A stretch of DNA of 64,000 nucleotides from Urophycis tenuis. Lineage: Eukaryota > Chordata > Actinopteri > Gadiformes > Phycidae. The stretch spans positions 12,827,744 to 12,891,743 of the forward strand of contig JAXIVH010000010.1 in NCBI GenBank assembly GCA_036785325.1. The letters are read 5' to 3'. The position numbers and the translations under genes are program-made. This document shows, one piece after another, positions 61,801 to 64,000 of this stretch. Below the pieces are notes generated by a model, which saw nothing but the letters and a program-made list of their open reading frames with translations, had not been told where the DNA came from and searched no databases. Numbering within the stretch: position 1 is the first letter of the stretch; each line of letters opens with the position of its first letter.

Positions 61801-62298
61801 TTAGTGTAGATGAAGAAGAAGAGCTATATTCAAGAAGTGTACTTAAATACACATCATGTGGATAAACAAGTGATAAATATACATATAGCTCTCCCTAAGT
61901 AGTTCGTACCTATTTTGTCTAGCAGCTTGAGTGTCCTTGTTAGTATAGAAGGTTTTCAGTTATTTGTTTTATTTTGAAAAAAAAAAATCCAGAATGACAT
62001 TTTAATGCAAAAATATTTATTCCAAAACTTGTTTCTAACATTATGGTTTCTCATGAATACAAATGAGAATGATCGTTTAAGGATCCACCCTTTCATTGTG
62101 CCTTGCCCCTGGCACCTGACCCCTTACCCCTACCAGAGCGTGAGGTGCTGGTGGTGCAGGGTCTACAAGACCTGGACATCCAGGAGGACCAGAACGCTGT
62201 GTTTGTATGCGAGGTGTCGGTGGAGGACATCCCTGGGGAGTGGTACAGAAATGGGGACAGGATCCACCCCACCAGCACCGTCAAGATACGCCAGGAAG
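34891..62298 (+). CDS. obsl1: Obscurin-like protein 1 gene (multi-exon, 3' end outside window)
   Basis: In mammals OBSL1 is a cytoskeletal adaptor of Ig domains plus one FN3 domain. Its N-terminus binds titin at the sarcomeric M-band, and it is a subunit of the 3M complex with CUL7 and CCDC8. The assignment rests on domain order and on family-specific words. These are E-G-K-H-A-K-F-R-C and A-G-Q-T-L-S-A-V in Ig3, L-P-R-K-V-D-V-L-E-G-E-N-A in the fifth Ig, K-H-S-P-P and L-E-R-Q-E-V-G in FN3, G-T-W-F-L-N-G in the next Ig, and I-R-Q-E-G in the last visible exon. The 33 candidate exons give about 3570 codons, far more than the roughly 1900 residues I recall for mammalian OBSL1. Leaving out exons between 40461 and 50995 brings it to about 1850. 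Obscurin is the close paralogue and was considered, but the FN3 and flanking Ig exons fit OBSL1 better. Whether this is the a or b teleost copy cannot be told. The last Ig domains are not in the window. Confidence 0.9.
34992..36006 (+). CDS. obsl1: obsl1 exon 1: start codon and Ig domains 1-3
   Basis: The exon encodes 338 codons plus one base and ends at donor G|GTAAGT, phase 1. Ig1 covers about residues 7-97 (C29, W41, C80; D-S-G-Q-Y-I-C). Ig2 covers about 111-205 (C133, W145, C188; D-G-G-V-Y-T-C). A charged, Gly/Asn-rich linker spans about 206-250. Ig3 covers about 252-338 (C268, W280, C320; D-N-G-V-Y-V-C). In obscurin and OBSL1, Ig1 is the titin M10-binding domain and Ig3 is implicated in myomesin binding. 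The start M-D-x-F-x-G-A-P-R-F-L resembles the obscurin family N-terminus. Three domains in one exon contrasts with one domain per exon downstream, and the exon is markedly GC-rich. The intron that follows (36007-38020) is AT-rich and holds a (TTG)n tract at 36039-36063 and a SINE near 37770. Confidence 0.95.
37770..37905 (+). mobile_element. tRNA-derived SINE in obsl1 intron 1
   Basis: Forward copy with a head (cagtggtatgtttgcctccc, ggttctggttttgaacccc), a body (ccttacccctacctgctcct) and a degenerate tail (gataaaagtgacttgtattt). It ends about 115 bp before exon 2. Confidence 0.6.
38021..38290 (+). CDS. obsl1: obsl1 exon 2: Ig domain 4
   Basis: One phase 1-1 Ig exon of 270 bp, with acceptor cctccttcag and donor AAAG|GTAACT. 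It starts E-P-P-V-R-F and carries V-L-E-C-E-V-P for the B-strand cysteine, I-T-W-Y for the core tryptophan and D-D-D-G-I-Y-L-C for the F strand. The last motif is shared with OBSL1 (A-D-D-D-G-I-Y-L-C). A (GT)n microsatellite begins about 20 nt after the donor. Confidence 0.94.
38310..38364 (+). repeat. (GT)n tract just after the obsl1 exon 2 donor
   Basis: A GT run ending in GTGC steps that starts 20 nt downstream of the exon 2 donor. In RNA it would be a (UG)n tract. Confidence 0.95.
38676..38936 (+). CDS. obsl1: obsl1 exon 3: Ig domain 5
   Basis: A 261-bp phase 1-1 exon, acceptor cctcctttgcag, donor AAAG|GTAATA. The protein starts G-T-I-V-R-K-L-P-R-K and continues V-D-V-L-E-G-E-N-A, nearly identical to this domain in mammalian OBSL1. 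The F-strand cysteine is absent (D-S-G-L-V-M-F-F), which is also the case for this domain in OBSL1, so it is a family trait rather than decay. Confidence 0.94.
39297..39608 (+). CDS. obsl1: obsl1 exon 4: fibronectin type III domain
   Basis: A 312-bp phase 1-1 exon, acceptor ttccctgtttag, donor TTAG|GTAAGA. It encodes the single FN3 domain of OBSL1. Visible hallmarks are L-L-S-W-V-P (strand B tryptophan), S-G-Y-V-L-E-R-Q-E-V-G (strand C) and D-Y-R-F-R-I-C-S-V-N (strand F, the Y-x-F-R-V-x-A-x-N position). This exon is the best single discriminator for OBSL1 over obscurin. Confidence 0.95.
39954..40220 (+). CDS. obsl1: obsl1 exon 5: Ig domain after FN3
   Basis: A 267-bp phase 1-1 exon, acceptor ctttccttcag, donor CAAG|GTACAT. 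It starts V-P-V-A-R-I-Q-A-P-L and contains F-S-I-E-L-S, G-T-W-F-L-N-G and D-S-A-A-L-Y-I-Q, which match the OBSL1 domain directly after FN3. It has no B-strand cysteine and no F-strand Y-x-C, as in the family. It is the last exon before the expanded block. Confidence 0.93.
40461..40736 (+). CDS. obsl1: obsl1 exon 6: Ig domain, first of the expanded subfamily
   Basis: A 276-bp phase 1-1 exon, acceptor aaattcacag, donor AGAG|GTGAG-like (end 40736). It reads A-P-L-V-K-F-S at the start and has V-L-Y-C-E-L-S-D-P, V-H-W-Y-K-N-G, I-V-I-Q-S-A-E-F-S-H-S-G and V-Y-C-C, ending V-E-V-E-G. The Ig core is complete. The 276-bp length and the A-x-x-V-K-F-S start recur in the next exons. A (GT)n tract lies about 55 nt after the donor. 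Confidence 0.92.
40930..41205 (+). CDS. obsl1: obsl1 exon 7: Ig domain, expanded subfamily
   Basis: A 276-bp phase 1-1 exon, acceptor catccatag, donor ACAG|GTGATT. It starts A-P-P-V-K-F-T, with A-L-Q-C-E-L-S-D-P, V-H-W-Y-K-D-G, H-S-G-L-Y-S-C and end V-D-V-T-G. It is an intact Ig fold and a close relative of exons 6, 8 and 9. It is separated from exon 6 by an intron of only 193 bp. Confidence 0.92.
41422..41697 (+). CDS. obsl1: obsl1 exon 8: Ig domain, expanded subfamily
   Basis: A 276-bp phase 1-1 exon, acceptor catatctgtag, donor AAAG|GTGACC. It starts V-P-P-V-K-F-S-A-I-P. Core residues are P-I-V-L-Q-C-I-V-S-D-P, V-C-W-Y-K-G and H-S-G-V-Y-S-C, with E-D-D-T-M-E-F near the end. An extra cysteine sits just before the core tryptophan, shared with exon 9. 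Confidence 0.92.
41883..42158 (+). CDS. obsl1: obsl1 exon 9: Ig domain, expanded subfamily
   Basis: A 276-bp phase 1-1 exon, acceptor accatgatag, donor AAAG|GTGATT. It starts A-T-P-V-K-F-S and has F-E-L-E-C-E-V-T-E-P, V-C-W-Y-K-D-G, L-I-V-Q-S-A-E-L-F-H-A-G and R-Y-S-C-E-T-S-D-D, ending V-D-V-K-G. The Ig core is intact. This is the last undamaged exon before a run of decayed ones. Confidence 0.92.
42503..42775 (+). CDS. obsl1: obsl1 exon 10: decayed Ig domain lacking Cys-B and core Trp
   Basis: A 273-bp phase 1-1 exon with normal sites (acceptor ctcaccttcag, donor GAAG|GTGATT) and no stop. It is clearly related to its neighbours (A-P-S start, C-P-I-E-L-Q-G, S-D-P-A-V-P-V, Y-Y-C-A-T-T-D-D). 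The B-strand cysteine is glycine (L-Q-G for L-Q-C), and the W-Y-K-D-G core reads G-L-Q-E-K. Only the F-strand cysteine remains, so a classical disulfide-bonded Ig fold is not expected. It may still be translated, because frame and splice sites are kept. Confidence 0.72.
42943..43206 (+). CDS. obsl1: obsl1 exon 11: decayed Ig domain lacking Cys-B
   Basis: A 264-bp phase 1-1 exon, acceptor ccactgatatag, donor AAAG|GTGTTG (a weaker donor than its neighbours). It starts A-L-P-V-T-Y-P and keeps A-C-W-Y-K-D-G and F-R-C-E-N-K-D-E, but the B strand reads P-I-V-R-Q-F-E-I-S-D-P where the family has P-I-V-L-Q-C-E-L-S-D-P. The segment between the core and the F strand is shortened and diverged. Confidence 0.72.
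43318..43392 (+). CDS. obsl1: obsl1 candidate micro-exon: remnant of an Ig F-G region
   Basis: A 75-bp open stretch with a good acceptor (ttggctttgtctgtacag, ends 43317) and donor AAAG|GTGAAC. It is phase 1-1 and so would add 25 residues in frame. The peptide, A-Y-Q-C-H-S-G-D-D-S-G-A then ending M-D-T-K-G, matches the shape of the Ig exon end (Y-S-C-E-T-S-D-D then V-D-V-K-G). It looks like an Ig exon cut down to its last two strands. Only transcript data can show whether it is used. Confidence 0.45.
43393..44055 (+). other. obsl1 intron before the giant exon
   Basis: A 663-bp intron. An acceptor-like cgttttttcgcag ends near 43598, but the sequence after it is closed by stops within about 20 codons, so no exon is called. 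The rest is unique AT-rich sequence. Confidence 0.6.
44056..45951 (+). CDS. obsl1: obsl1 giant exon: Ig-derived ends around a 14-residue tandem repeat
   Basis: One open exon of 1896 bp, 632 codons, phase 1-1, acceptor ataatgcctctag and donor GAAG|GTGATT. The start (A-I-P-P-R-L-S-P-D, then E-V-A-C-P) and end (D-D-V-I-A-L-K-V-D-V-E-G) match the first and last strands of the neighbouring Ig exons. Between them there is no W-Y-K-D-G core. A middle section of about 300 residues is built on a 14-residue unit, consensus C-L-Q-A-E-T-I-Q-S-V-G-L-S-H. It is regular at 44665-45060 and increasingly degenerate on both sides. The protein is rich in Ser, Gln, Thr and Cys, with one Cys per unit in the regular part. 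I know of no named domain like it. A long, probably extended or disordered linker is my inference. The open frame over 632 codons and the conserved splice phases argue that it is translated. Confidence 0.82.
44625..45500 (+). repeat. 42-bp coding minisatellite inside the obsl1 giant exon
   Basis: Tandem 42-bp units beginning gcttacaggctgaaac and containing atccaatc encode the 14-residue repeat. About ten near-perfect copies lie at 44665-45060, and diverged copies, some of 13 or 15 residues, run to about 45500. The unit length is a multiple of three, so copy-number change keeps the frame. Confidence 0.9.
44757..45008 (+). repeat. 126-bp higher-order duplication (three 42-bp units, two copies)
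   Basis: 44757-44882 and 44883-45008 are direct adjacent copies of a three-unit block. I count 8 differences in 126 positions. The unit order S-V-G-x-S-H, S-Q-G-L-S-G, then a V-E variant is kept in both. It records a recent block duplication within the array. Confidence 0.9.
46420..46671 (+). CDS. obsl1: obsl1 exon 14: Ig domain with deleted B strand
   Basis: A 252-bp phase 1-1 exon, acceptor tgtcaccgcag, donor AAAG|GTGACA. It starts A-P-P-M-R-I and keeps V-S-W-Y-K-D-G, H-A-G-E-Y-T-C-Q-T-T-D-D and V-D-V-K-G. It is about eight codons shorter than its 276-bp relatives, and the missing piece includes the G-x-P-I-V-L-Q-C segment, so the B-strand cysteine is gone. Frame is kept. Confidence 0.78.
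47153..47422 (+). CDS. obsl1: obsl1 exon 15: Ig domain, expanded subfamily
   Basis: A 270-bp phase 1-1 exon, acceptor tcaatcttttag, donor AAAG|GTGACA. It starts A-P-P-V-K-F-S-A-M and has P-I-V-L-L-C-E-L-S-D-P, V-E-W-Y-K-D-G, L-T-I-Q-S-A-Q-R-S-H-S-G and V-Y-R-C-E-T-K-D-D, ending V-D-V-K-G. It is a complete Ig and the best intact match to the repeat unit of the giant exon. Confidence 0.92.
48118..48393 (+). CDS. obsl1: obsl1 exon 16: Ig domain, expanded subfamily
   Basis: A 276-bp phase 1-1 exon, acceptor taaacatccag, donor GAAG|GTGATT. It starts A-L-P-V-K-F-C-E-L-P and has L-V-L-Q-C-E-L-C, V-V-W-S-K-D-G and H-A-G-V-Y-E-C, ending V-E-I-E-G. The Ig core is complete. The W-Y-K-D-G motif reads W-S-K-D-G, shared with exon 17, so the two may be sister duplicates. 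Confidence 0.92.
48644..48919 (+). CDS. obsl1: obsl1 exon 17: Ig domain, expanded subfamily
   Basis: A 276-bp phase 1-1 exon, acceptor aatgcttttgtag, donor CAAG|GTGAAT. It starts G-R-S-Q-G-I-M-P-I-P, which departs from the A-P-P-V-K-F start. It then has P-I-V-L-Q-C-E-L-Q-D-P, V-S-W-S-K-D-G and D-S-G-L-Y-S-C-C, ending V-E-V-Q-G. The core is intact. The following 1.1-1.8 kb holds CTTA-rich degenerate repeats. Confidence 0.9.
48920..50003 (+). other. obsl1 intron with CTTA-rich degenerate repeats
   Basis: 49040-49260 and 49805-49935 are rich in CCTTA, TCTTA and TAACC words, like a decayed short tandem repeat. The middle (49300-49800) is unique sequence that looks inserted into it. No exon is seen before the truncated Ig remnant. 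Confidence 0.5.
50004..50189 (+). pseudogene. obsl1: obsl1 truncated Ig exon remnant
   Basis: Ig-like coding sequence covers about 49943-50189 (L-A-C-N-V-S-D-P, N-I-Q-S-A-E, L-Y-S-C-K-A, V-D-V-S-G) but has lost a usable 5' end. A TGA at 49940 precedes the frame, and the nearest upstream AG (49939) is out of phase. The core tryptophan is arginine (V-N-R-Y-K-D). A cryptic acceptor, atgtttcag ending at 50003, would give a 186-bp phase 1-1 exon to donor TCAG|GTGATC. It is either a dead exon or a shortened one; I cannot decide. Confidence 0.4.
50708..50995 (+). CDS. obsl1: obsl1 exon 19: Ig-derived exon without an Ig core
   Basis: A 288-bp phase 1-1 exon, acceptor acacctgtag, donor AAAG|GTGACA, open throughout. 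It begins A-P-V-W-S-S-M-A-P and ends Y-V-E-V-K-G, like the subfamily. The interior is polar and Ser/Gln/Glu-rich (S-S-Q-Q-S-K-T, S-S-S-E-D-K-E-N-P-Q-P) with no W-Y-K-D-G and no Cys pair in the Ig positions. It resembles the non-repeat parts of the giant exon, so it may be another Ig exon turned into a linker. Confidence 0.66.
51561..51836 (+). CDS. obsl1: obsl1 exon 20: Ig domain
   Basis: A 276-bp phase 1-1 exon, acceptor ttttattctacag, donor CGAG|GTAATG. It starts V-H-P-V-T-F-V and has L-V-L-A-C-E-V-S-R-P, V-Q-W-Y-M-D-G and D-T-G-T-Y-T-C. From here the S-R-P/S-R-A word replaces S-D-P after Cys-B, and donors change from GTGA to GTAA. This marks the return to the ordinary OBSL1 Ig series. Confidence 0.93.
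52209..52481 (+). CDS. obsl1: obsl1 exon 21: Ig domain
   Basis: A 273-bp phase 1-1 exon, acceptor cgctttctctgaag, donor ACAG|GTAATT. It starts E-P-P-V-S-I-V-Y-P and has I-L-S-C-E-L-S-R-P, V-N-W-Y-K-D-G-Q-K-L-Q-E-S-E and D-S-G-E-Y-V-C-D-T-A-D-D. The W-Y-K-D-G-Q-K/E-V-E-E-S-E style is typical of the OBSL1 central Ig array. Confidence 0.94.
53008..53283 (+). CDS. obsl1: obsl1 exon 22: Ig domain
   Basis: A 276-bp phase 1-1 exon, acceptor tttcatcctccag, donor GCAG|GTAATT. It starts E-P-P-V-R-I-V-S-P and has V-L-S-C-E-I-S-R-A, V-R-W-Y-R-D-G-L-E-V-E-E and D-S-A-E-Y-V-C-D-T-A-D-D. The Ig core is intact and closely related to exon 21. Confidence 0.94.
53606..53881 (+). CDS. obsl1: obsl1 exon 23: Ig domain
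   Basis: A 276-bp phase 1-1 exon, acceptor ctctccacacag, donor AAAG|GTATCT. It starts E-P-P-V-R-F-V-R-P and has L-V-L-D-C-E-V-S-R-A, V-T-W-K-K-N-G-E-E-V-E-D and D-A-G-R-Y-V-C-D-A-K-D-D. It is GC-rich like exon 1. Confidence 0.94.
54015..54290 (+). CDS. obsl1: obsl1 exon 24: Ig domain
   Basis: A 276-bp phase 1-1 exon, acceptor catgccgcttccag, donor AAAG|GTAATA, only 133 bp after exon 23. It starts E-L-P-I-R-I-L-G and has I-L-V-C-E-L-S-R-A, V-S-W-Y-K-D-N and D-S-G-E-Y-A-C-D-A-G-D-D. The next intron contains a SINE with an expanded ten-base repeat (54562-54633). Confidence 0.94.
54515..54745 (-). mobile_element. tRNA-derived SINE with internal ten-base expansion, obsl1 intron 24
   Basis: Reverse copy with tail remnant ccaaagtgattttccagtga, body catcttgctgaaggacgcc and head catttgggctgggagtcaaa. 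A stretch of ACAGGTACAG-type units at 54562-54633 interrupts it. Confidence 0.6.
54769..55044 (+). CDS. obsl1: obsl1 exon 25: Ig domain
   Basis: A 276-bp phase 1-1 exon, acceptor gtgcgcccacag, donor CAGC|GTAAGT. It starts E-P-P-V-Q-I-I-G and has L-I-L-E-C-V-V-S-R-P, V-Q-W-L-W-N-S (an altered core) and D-S-G-K-Y-I-C-D-A-I-D-D. The last base before the intron is C, so the junction codon with exon 26 is CAG (Gln) rather than the usual Glu/Gly. Confidence 0.93.
55186..55455 (+). CDS. obsl1: obsl1 exon 26: Ig domain
   Basis: A 270-bp phase 1-1 exon, acceptor gatttctcccttag, donor AAAG|GTAAGA. It reads P-P-V-K-F-V-N-K-Q-P and has V-S-L-C-A-V-V-N, V-R-W-L-K-D-G-R-L-L and N-A-G-V-Y-V-C-D-V-N. The Ig core is intact. 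The next intron (55456-55817) is largely a reverse-oriented SINE. Confidence 0.93.
55560..55745 (-). mobile_element. tRNA-derived SINE in obsl1 intron 26
   Basis: Reverse copy with tail catttagcagcgttatcatt, body catcttgctcaaggatgcct and head cttttggactggtagtcaaa. It fills about half of the intron and ends 70 bp before exon 27. Confidence 0.65.
55818..56084 (+). CDS. obsl1: obsl1 exon 27: Ig domain
   Basis: A 267-bp phase 1-1 exon, acceptor attgttgctcag, donor GAAA|GTAAGA. It reads E-M-K-A-T-F-S-R-P-L and has L-T-L-R-C-E-L-N-K-P, V-Q-W-L-K-D-G-Q-E-I and M-G-E-Y-T-C-E-S-T-D-D-R-T. The style (P-L-E-N-I-T, L-K-D-G) is that of the C-terminal OBSL1/obscurin Ig group. Confidence 0.93.
56401..56676 (+). 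CDS. obsl1: obsl1 exon 28: Ig domain
   Basis: A 276-bp phase 1-1 exon, acceptor cgctcttctcag, donor CAAG|GTGAGT. It reads V-E-F-V-A-E-L-H-N-I-T-V and has E-G-E-D-A-T-F-K-C-V-V-S-P, L-M-W-R-L-G-G and S-D-S-A-R-V-T-A-D. It corresponds to the OBSL1 domain with L-V-S-E-L and E-G-D-D-A-T-F-R-C-E-V-S-P. The lack of an F-strand cysteine is shared with mammals. Confidence 0.94.
56755..56890 (-). mobile_element. tRNA-derived SINE fragment in obsl1 intron 28
   Basis: Reverse copy with gagacttacagtgaattcag, gcaggtaagggttaggcctt and ctcaaggatgtctaatgggg. The tRNA head is heavily diverged. Confidence 0.5.
57340..57415 (+). mobile_element. LINE 3' end fragment
   Basis: The stretch ctgtttgggatcaataaagt followed by actatctta-type repeats resembles the 3' terminus of Rex3-like fish LINEs (gggatcaataaagtatctatc). 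Only the end is recognisable. Confidence 0.4.
57562..57828 (+). CDS. obsl1: obsl1 exon 29: Ig domain
   Basis: A 267-bp phase 1-1 exon, acceptor ttgtgtgtcccccag, donor GAGC|GTGAGT. It reads Q-Q-V-L-F-T-K-S-M and has L-E-V-E-V-S-R-D, V-Q-W-M-R-Q-G and D-R-G-T-Y-S-C-E-S-L-H-D-R-T. The last motif matches D-Q-G-T-Y-G-C-E-S-H-H-D-R-T of OBSL1. There is no B-strand cysteine, as in the family. Confidence 0.94.
58987..59253 (+). CDS. obsl1: obsl1 exon 30: Ig domain
   Basis: A 267-bp phase 1-1 exon, acceptor catctttctctacag, donor AGGG|GTAGGC. It reads R-K-V-T-I-T-K-G-L-K-D-I and has A-S-F-E-V-V-L-S-H, G-S-W-L-R-N-G-V-Q-L, G-H-I-H-S-L-T-V and C-A-R-L-V-V-R. It matches the OBSL1 domain with G-G-V-Q-L-Y and A-A-R-L-I-V-R. 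Confidence 0.93.
60594..60706 (+). CDS. obsl1: obsl1 exon 31: first half of a split Ig domain (GC donor)
   Basis: A 113-bp exon, acceptor tcccaaatccag. It encodes E-P-P-V-T-F-L-K-K-L, then A-S-I-E-C-E-L-S-R-H and V-R-W-M-K. It then stops at AAG|GCAAGA, a consensus GC donor of a GC-AG intron. The junction is phase 0, unlike every other junction here. Joined to exon 32 it restores the W-M-K-N-G-T-E-V core. No GT donor fits nearby, and reading on runs into unrelated intronic sequence. Confidence 0.8.
60898..61060 (+). mobile_element. SINE-like fragment in the GC-AG intron of obsl1
   Basis: It begins gctcaggtggctcagtgtgt with a degenerate B-box-like ggggttctgtctg, followed by ttttctccagggactatggt. 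The last word recurs near 50590 as cccaccagggactttggtcc. The paired occurrence suggests one SINE family. Confidence 0.4.
61244..61397 (+). CDS. obsl1: obsl1 exon 32: second half of the split Ig domain
   Basis: A 154-bp exon, acceptor acccggtccccag, donor TACG|GTAAAT, phase 0 in and phase 1 out. It starts N-G-T-E-V-K-P-G-K-D and has F-L-Q-I-M-K-S-V, D-S-A-V-Y-T-C-D-A-A-D and C-T-V-D-I-Y-G. Together with exon 31 it makes one complete Ig with Cys-B, Trp and Cys-F. Confidence 0.82.
62137..62298 (+). CDS. obsl1: obsl1 exon 33: first part of the next Ig domain, last exon in window
   Basis: A 162-bp phase 1-1 exon, acceptor acccctaccag, donor GAAG|GTATAC. It reads E-R-E-V-L-V-V-Q-G-L-Q-D-L and has A-V-F-V-C-E-V-S-V-E-D and G-E-W-Y-R-N-G, ending V-K-I-R-Q-E-G. 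Mammalian OBSL1 has R-E-R-T-V-A-V-L, then V-R-I-R-Q-E-G. The F-G half must be in the next exon, beyond the antisense LINE and outside the window. Confidence 0.88.
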
Positions 62299-62631
62299 GT
62301 ATACGGAGAAAGCAACTAACTAATTGTAATACATACATTGCATTTATTGTATATATGGTGACTTTATAACCCCTACAGGGGCTACTCAATTCCACTGTTG
62401 CACATTTTATAAAGTTCAAGTTCAAGTTCAAGTATCTTTATTGTCAAATGTGCTACATGCCAGGCATATAGCACAGTTAAAATTGCAGTCCTCTCAGACC
62501 TGCGGTGCAAAATGAACAAATGGACAAACAAACAGACAAACGGACATTGTACAGACAAAAACATAGAAACACAGAAAAGTACGAAAAAAAGTGAGGTAGT
62601 GCGTTGAAAATTGAAAATTGAATAGTGCAAA

Positions 62632-62856
62632 ATAGGCCCGGAGACTCCGCAGTCTCCTCCCCGACGGCAGAAGACTGAAGATACTGTGGGATGGGTGGGT
62701 GGGGTCACCAGCAATCCTGATGGCTTTGCCGGTGAGGCGGGTGGTGTAAATGTCCAAAATGGGGGGGAGAGAGACGGCGATGATGCTCTCAGCTGCTCTC
62801 ACTATGCGCTGCAGTGTCTTGCGGCAGGACACGGTGCAGGCACCGTACCACACAGT
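62632..62856 (-). pseudogene. LINE C-terminal domain fragment
   Basis: It reads V-W-Y-G-A-C-T-V, then T-L-Q-R-I-V-R-A-A-E, L-P-P-I-L-D-I-Y-T, D-P-T-H-P-S-H-S-I-F-S and L-L-P-S-G-R-R-L-R-S-L. These are the typical last ~80 residues of fish L2-like LINE proteins. It is out of frame with the reverse-transcriptase fragment across the deletion point. Confidence 0.82.
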
Positions 62857-62857
62857 T

Positions 62858-63469
62858 TGGGCGGTAGTCATTGTGGCAGGAGGGAGACGACTTTTTCGGC
62901 AATGGGATGATGGTGGTGGCTTTGAGGCATGTGGGGACAACAGCCTGGCTCAATGAGGTGTTGAAGATGTCTGTGAAGACATATGTGAGCTCCTCAGCAC
63001 AGTCCCTCAGTACATGACCAGGAATGTTGTCGGGACCAGAGGCTTTCCGTGGGTTCGTCCCTTTGAGGGATCGCCTCACGCTATCTGGGGATAGCGTCAA
63101 CACCTGGTCGCCGGGAGAGGGTGGGGTCTTCTGTGCCGGGGTGCTGTTGTCTGCCTCAAAGCGGGCGAAGAAGTCGTTCAGCTCGTTCAGCAGAGGGGTG
63201 GAGCTGTCGCAGGTCTGCGGAGAGGGCTTGTAGTCCGTTATGGATTGGATCCCTCGCCACAGGTTCCTGGTGTCTCTGCTGTTGCTGAAGCGGTCGGCGA
63301 TCCTCCTGGAGTACCGTCTCTTGGCCTTCCTGATGCCGCGTGCGAGGTTGGCCTTGGCTGCCTTCAGGCCCACCTCGTCTCCAGCTCTGAAGGCGGAGTT
63401 CCGAGCCCTCAGGAGTCTGTAGACTTCCCCTGTCAGCCATGGCTTCTGGTTGGCCCGAATGCGGATGTT
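62858..63469 (-). pseudogene. LINE reverse transcriptase, N-terminal part only
   Basis: In the same frame as the endonuclease, it reads N-I-R-I-R-A-N-Q-K-P-W-L-T, then L-N-D-F-F-A-R-F-E, R-K-A-S-G-P-D-N-I-P-G, V-V-P-T-C-L-K-A-T-T-I-I and P-K-K, ending H-N-D-Y-R-P. These are the standard words before reverse-transcriptase motifs 1-2. Homology ends exactly after N-D-Y-R-P, where the polymerase core, including the x-A-D-D box, has been lost. Confidence 0.85.
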
Positions 63470-64000
63470 CTAGGTGACTTTGACGTCATCAATGCATTTC
63501 CGCATGTAGGAAGTGACAGTGTCTGTGTATTCCTGGAGGTCTGTGGTGTTGTTGTAGGTGGCTGCCCGTCTGAACATGCTCCAGTCAGTGATGAGGAAGC
63601 AGTCCTGGAGTGTCTCTGAAGACCCCTCAGGCCACACGCGTACCTGCTTCGTTGTTGGTCTGATGACTTTGACCAGGGGTCTGTAAGCAGGCATTAACAT
63701 AGTGGTGGTGTGGTCTGAGGCGCCTAGGTGGGGCAGGGGGAGGGCTTTGTAGGCCCCCCTATGCGTGGTGTAAACATTGTCCAGGATATTATTGCCACGT
63801 ATGGGAAAGTGGATGTTTCCATGGAGTTGTGGAAACACGCTCTTGGGGTTTGCATGATTGAAATCCCCAGCCAGGATGAGGAAAGCATCAGGGTGGGCTG
63901 TCTGCTGCTCACTGATGTGCTGGTAGAGTTCATACAGTGCCTCGCTCCTGTTGTTGTTGGAGCCAGGGGGATGTATATTGCTACCAGGAGTATGGCACTA
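63470..64000 (-). pseudogene. LINE endonuclease (APE type), C-terminal part
   Basis: The minus-strand frame is open from the window edge. It carries V-A-I-Y-I-P-P-G-S-N-N-N-R, then L-I-L-A-G-D-F-N-H-A-N (about 63875-63850) and G-A-S-D-H-T-T-T (about 63725-63705). The G-D-F-N and S-D-H motifs are catalytic in APE-type LINE endonucleases, which nick target DNA for target-primed reverse transcription. The frame stops at a TAG at 63472-63470 and resumes in the same frame, so the stop looks like a point mutation. Confidence 0.85.

Larger units (their letters stand above)
62411..64000 (-). mobile_element. Non-LTR retrotransposon (fish L2/CR1-like LINE), internally deleted, 5' end outside window
   Basis: Read on the minus strand, the element gives in order an endonuclease C-terminal part (64000-63470), a linker and reverse-transcriptase start (63469-62858), a C-terminal domain (62856-62632), a 3' UTR and a tail of GAACTT repeats after ACAATAAAGATACTT (62411-62450). 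The catalytic palm of the reverse transcriptase is missing between 62858 and 62856. One nonsense codon lies at 63472-63470, and the frame shifts at the deletion. It sits in an obsl1 intron in antisense. The clade call is from memory of fish LINEs and is uncertain within the Jockey-like group. Confidence 0.88.

Noticed and set aside
34992..62298. Assignment to obscurin (obscn) instead of obsl1
   Set aside because: The N-terminal words M-D and G-A-P-R-F-L and K-Y-G-M-E-E resemble obscurin, but the FN3 exon, the exons around it and the C-terminal series match OBSL1 better. Total order also fits OBSL1.

Overview
This window is vertebrate genomic DNA, most likely from a ray-finned fish. It has a multi-exon gene with GT-AG introns, tRNA-derived SINE copies with the 3' tail typical of teleosts, a fish-type non-LTR retrotransposon, and a very high load of simple repeats. 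There are about 20 long (CA)n, (GA)n or poly-G tracts, mostly upstream of the gene. That load resembles cod-like fishes, but the species cannot be fixed from this sequence.

Positions 1-34890 hold no gene I can support. The region is non-coding DNA with microsatellites, poly-G and poly-C runs, scattered SINE pieces and a degenerate minisatellite (about 33700-34165) that ends less than 1 kb before the gene.

Positions 34891-62298 (+) carry one gene, obscurin-like 1 (obsl1), which encodes a giant immunoglobulin-repeat cytoskeletal adaptor. I delimited 33 candidate exons, about 10.7 kb of coding sequence or roughly 3570 codons. Every internal junction but one is phase 1. Exon 1 encodes three Ig domains. 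It is followed by two Ig exons, one FN3 exon and one Ig exon, in the order known for OBSL1. The C-terminal part (51561 onward) again follows the OBSL1 order. The gene runs off the window: the last visible Ig domain is split by an intron, and a LINE is inserted there in antisense.

The unusual part is 40461-50995. This block of extra phase 1-1 exons adds about 1720 codons between two stretches that together account for an ordinary OBSL1. It holds seven well-formed Ig exons of one subfamily (start A-P-P-V-K-F, core W-Y-K-D-G, end V-D-V-K-G). It also holds several decayed relatives that keep splice sites and frame but have lost the Ig disulfide cysteines or the core tryptophan. At its centre is a single 1896-bp exon (44056-45951) with Ig-like ends and a 14-residue (42-bp) tandem repeat in the middle, consensus C-L-Q-A-E-T-I-Q-S-V-G-L-S-H. 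The repeat resembles the T-I-Q-S-A-x-x-S-H-S segment of the neighbouring Ig exons, so the exon looks like an Ig exon whose interior was replaced by tandem amplification of its own E-F region.

Positions 62411-64000 (-) are a 5'-incomplete, internally deleted LINE. It has an endonuclease, the start of a reverse transcriptase, a C-terminal domain and a 3' tail, and lies in an obsl1 intron.
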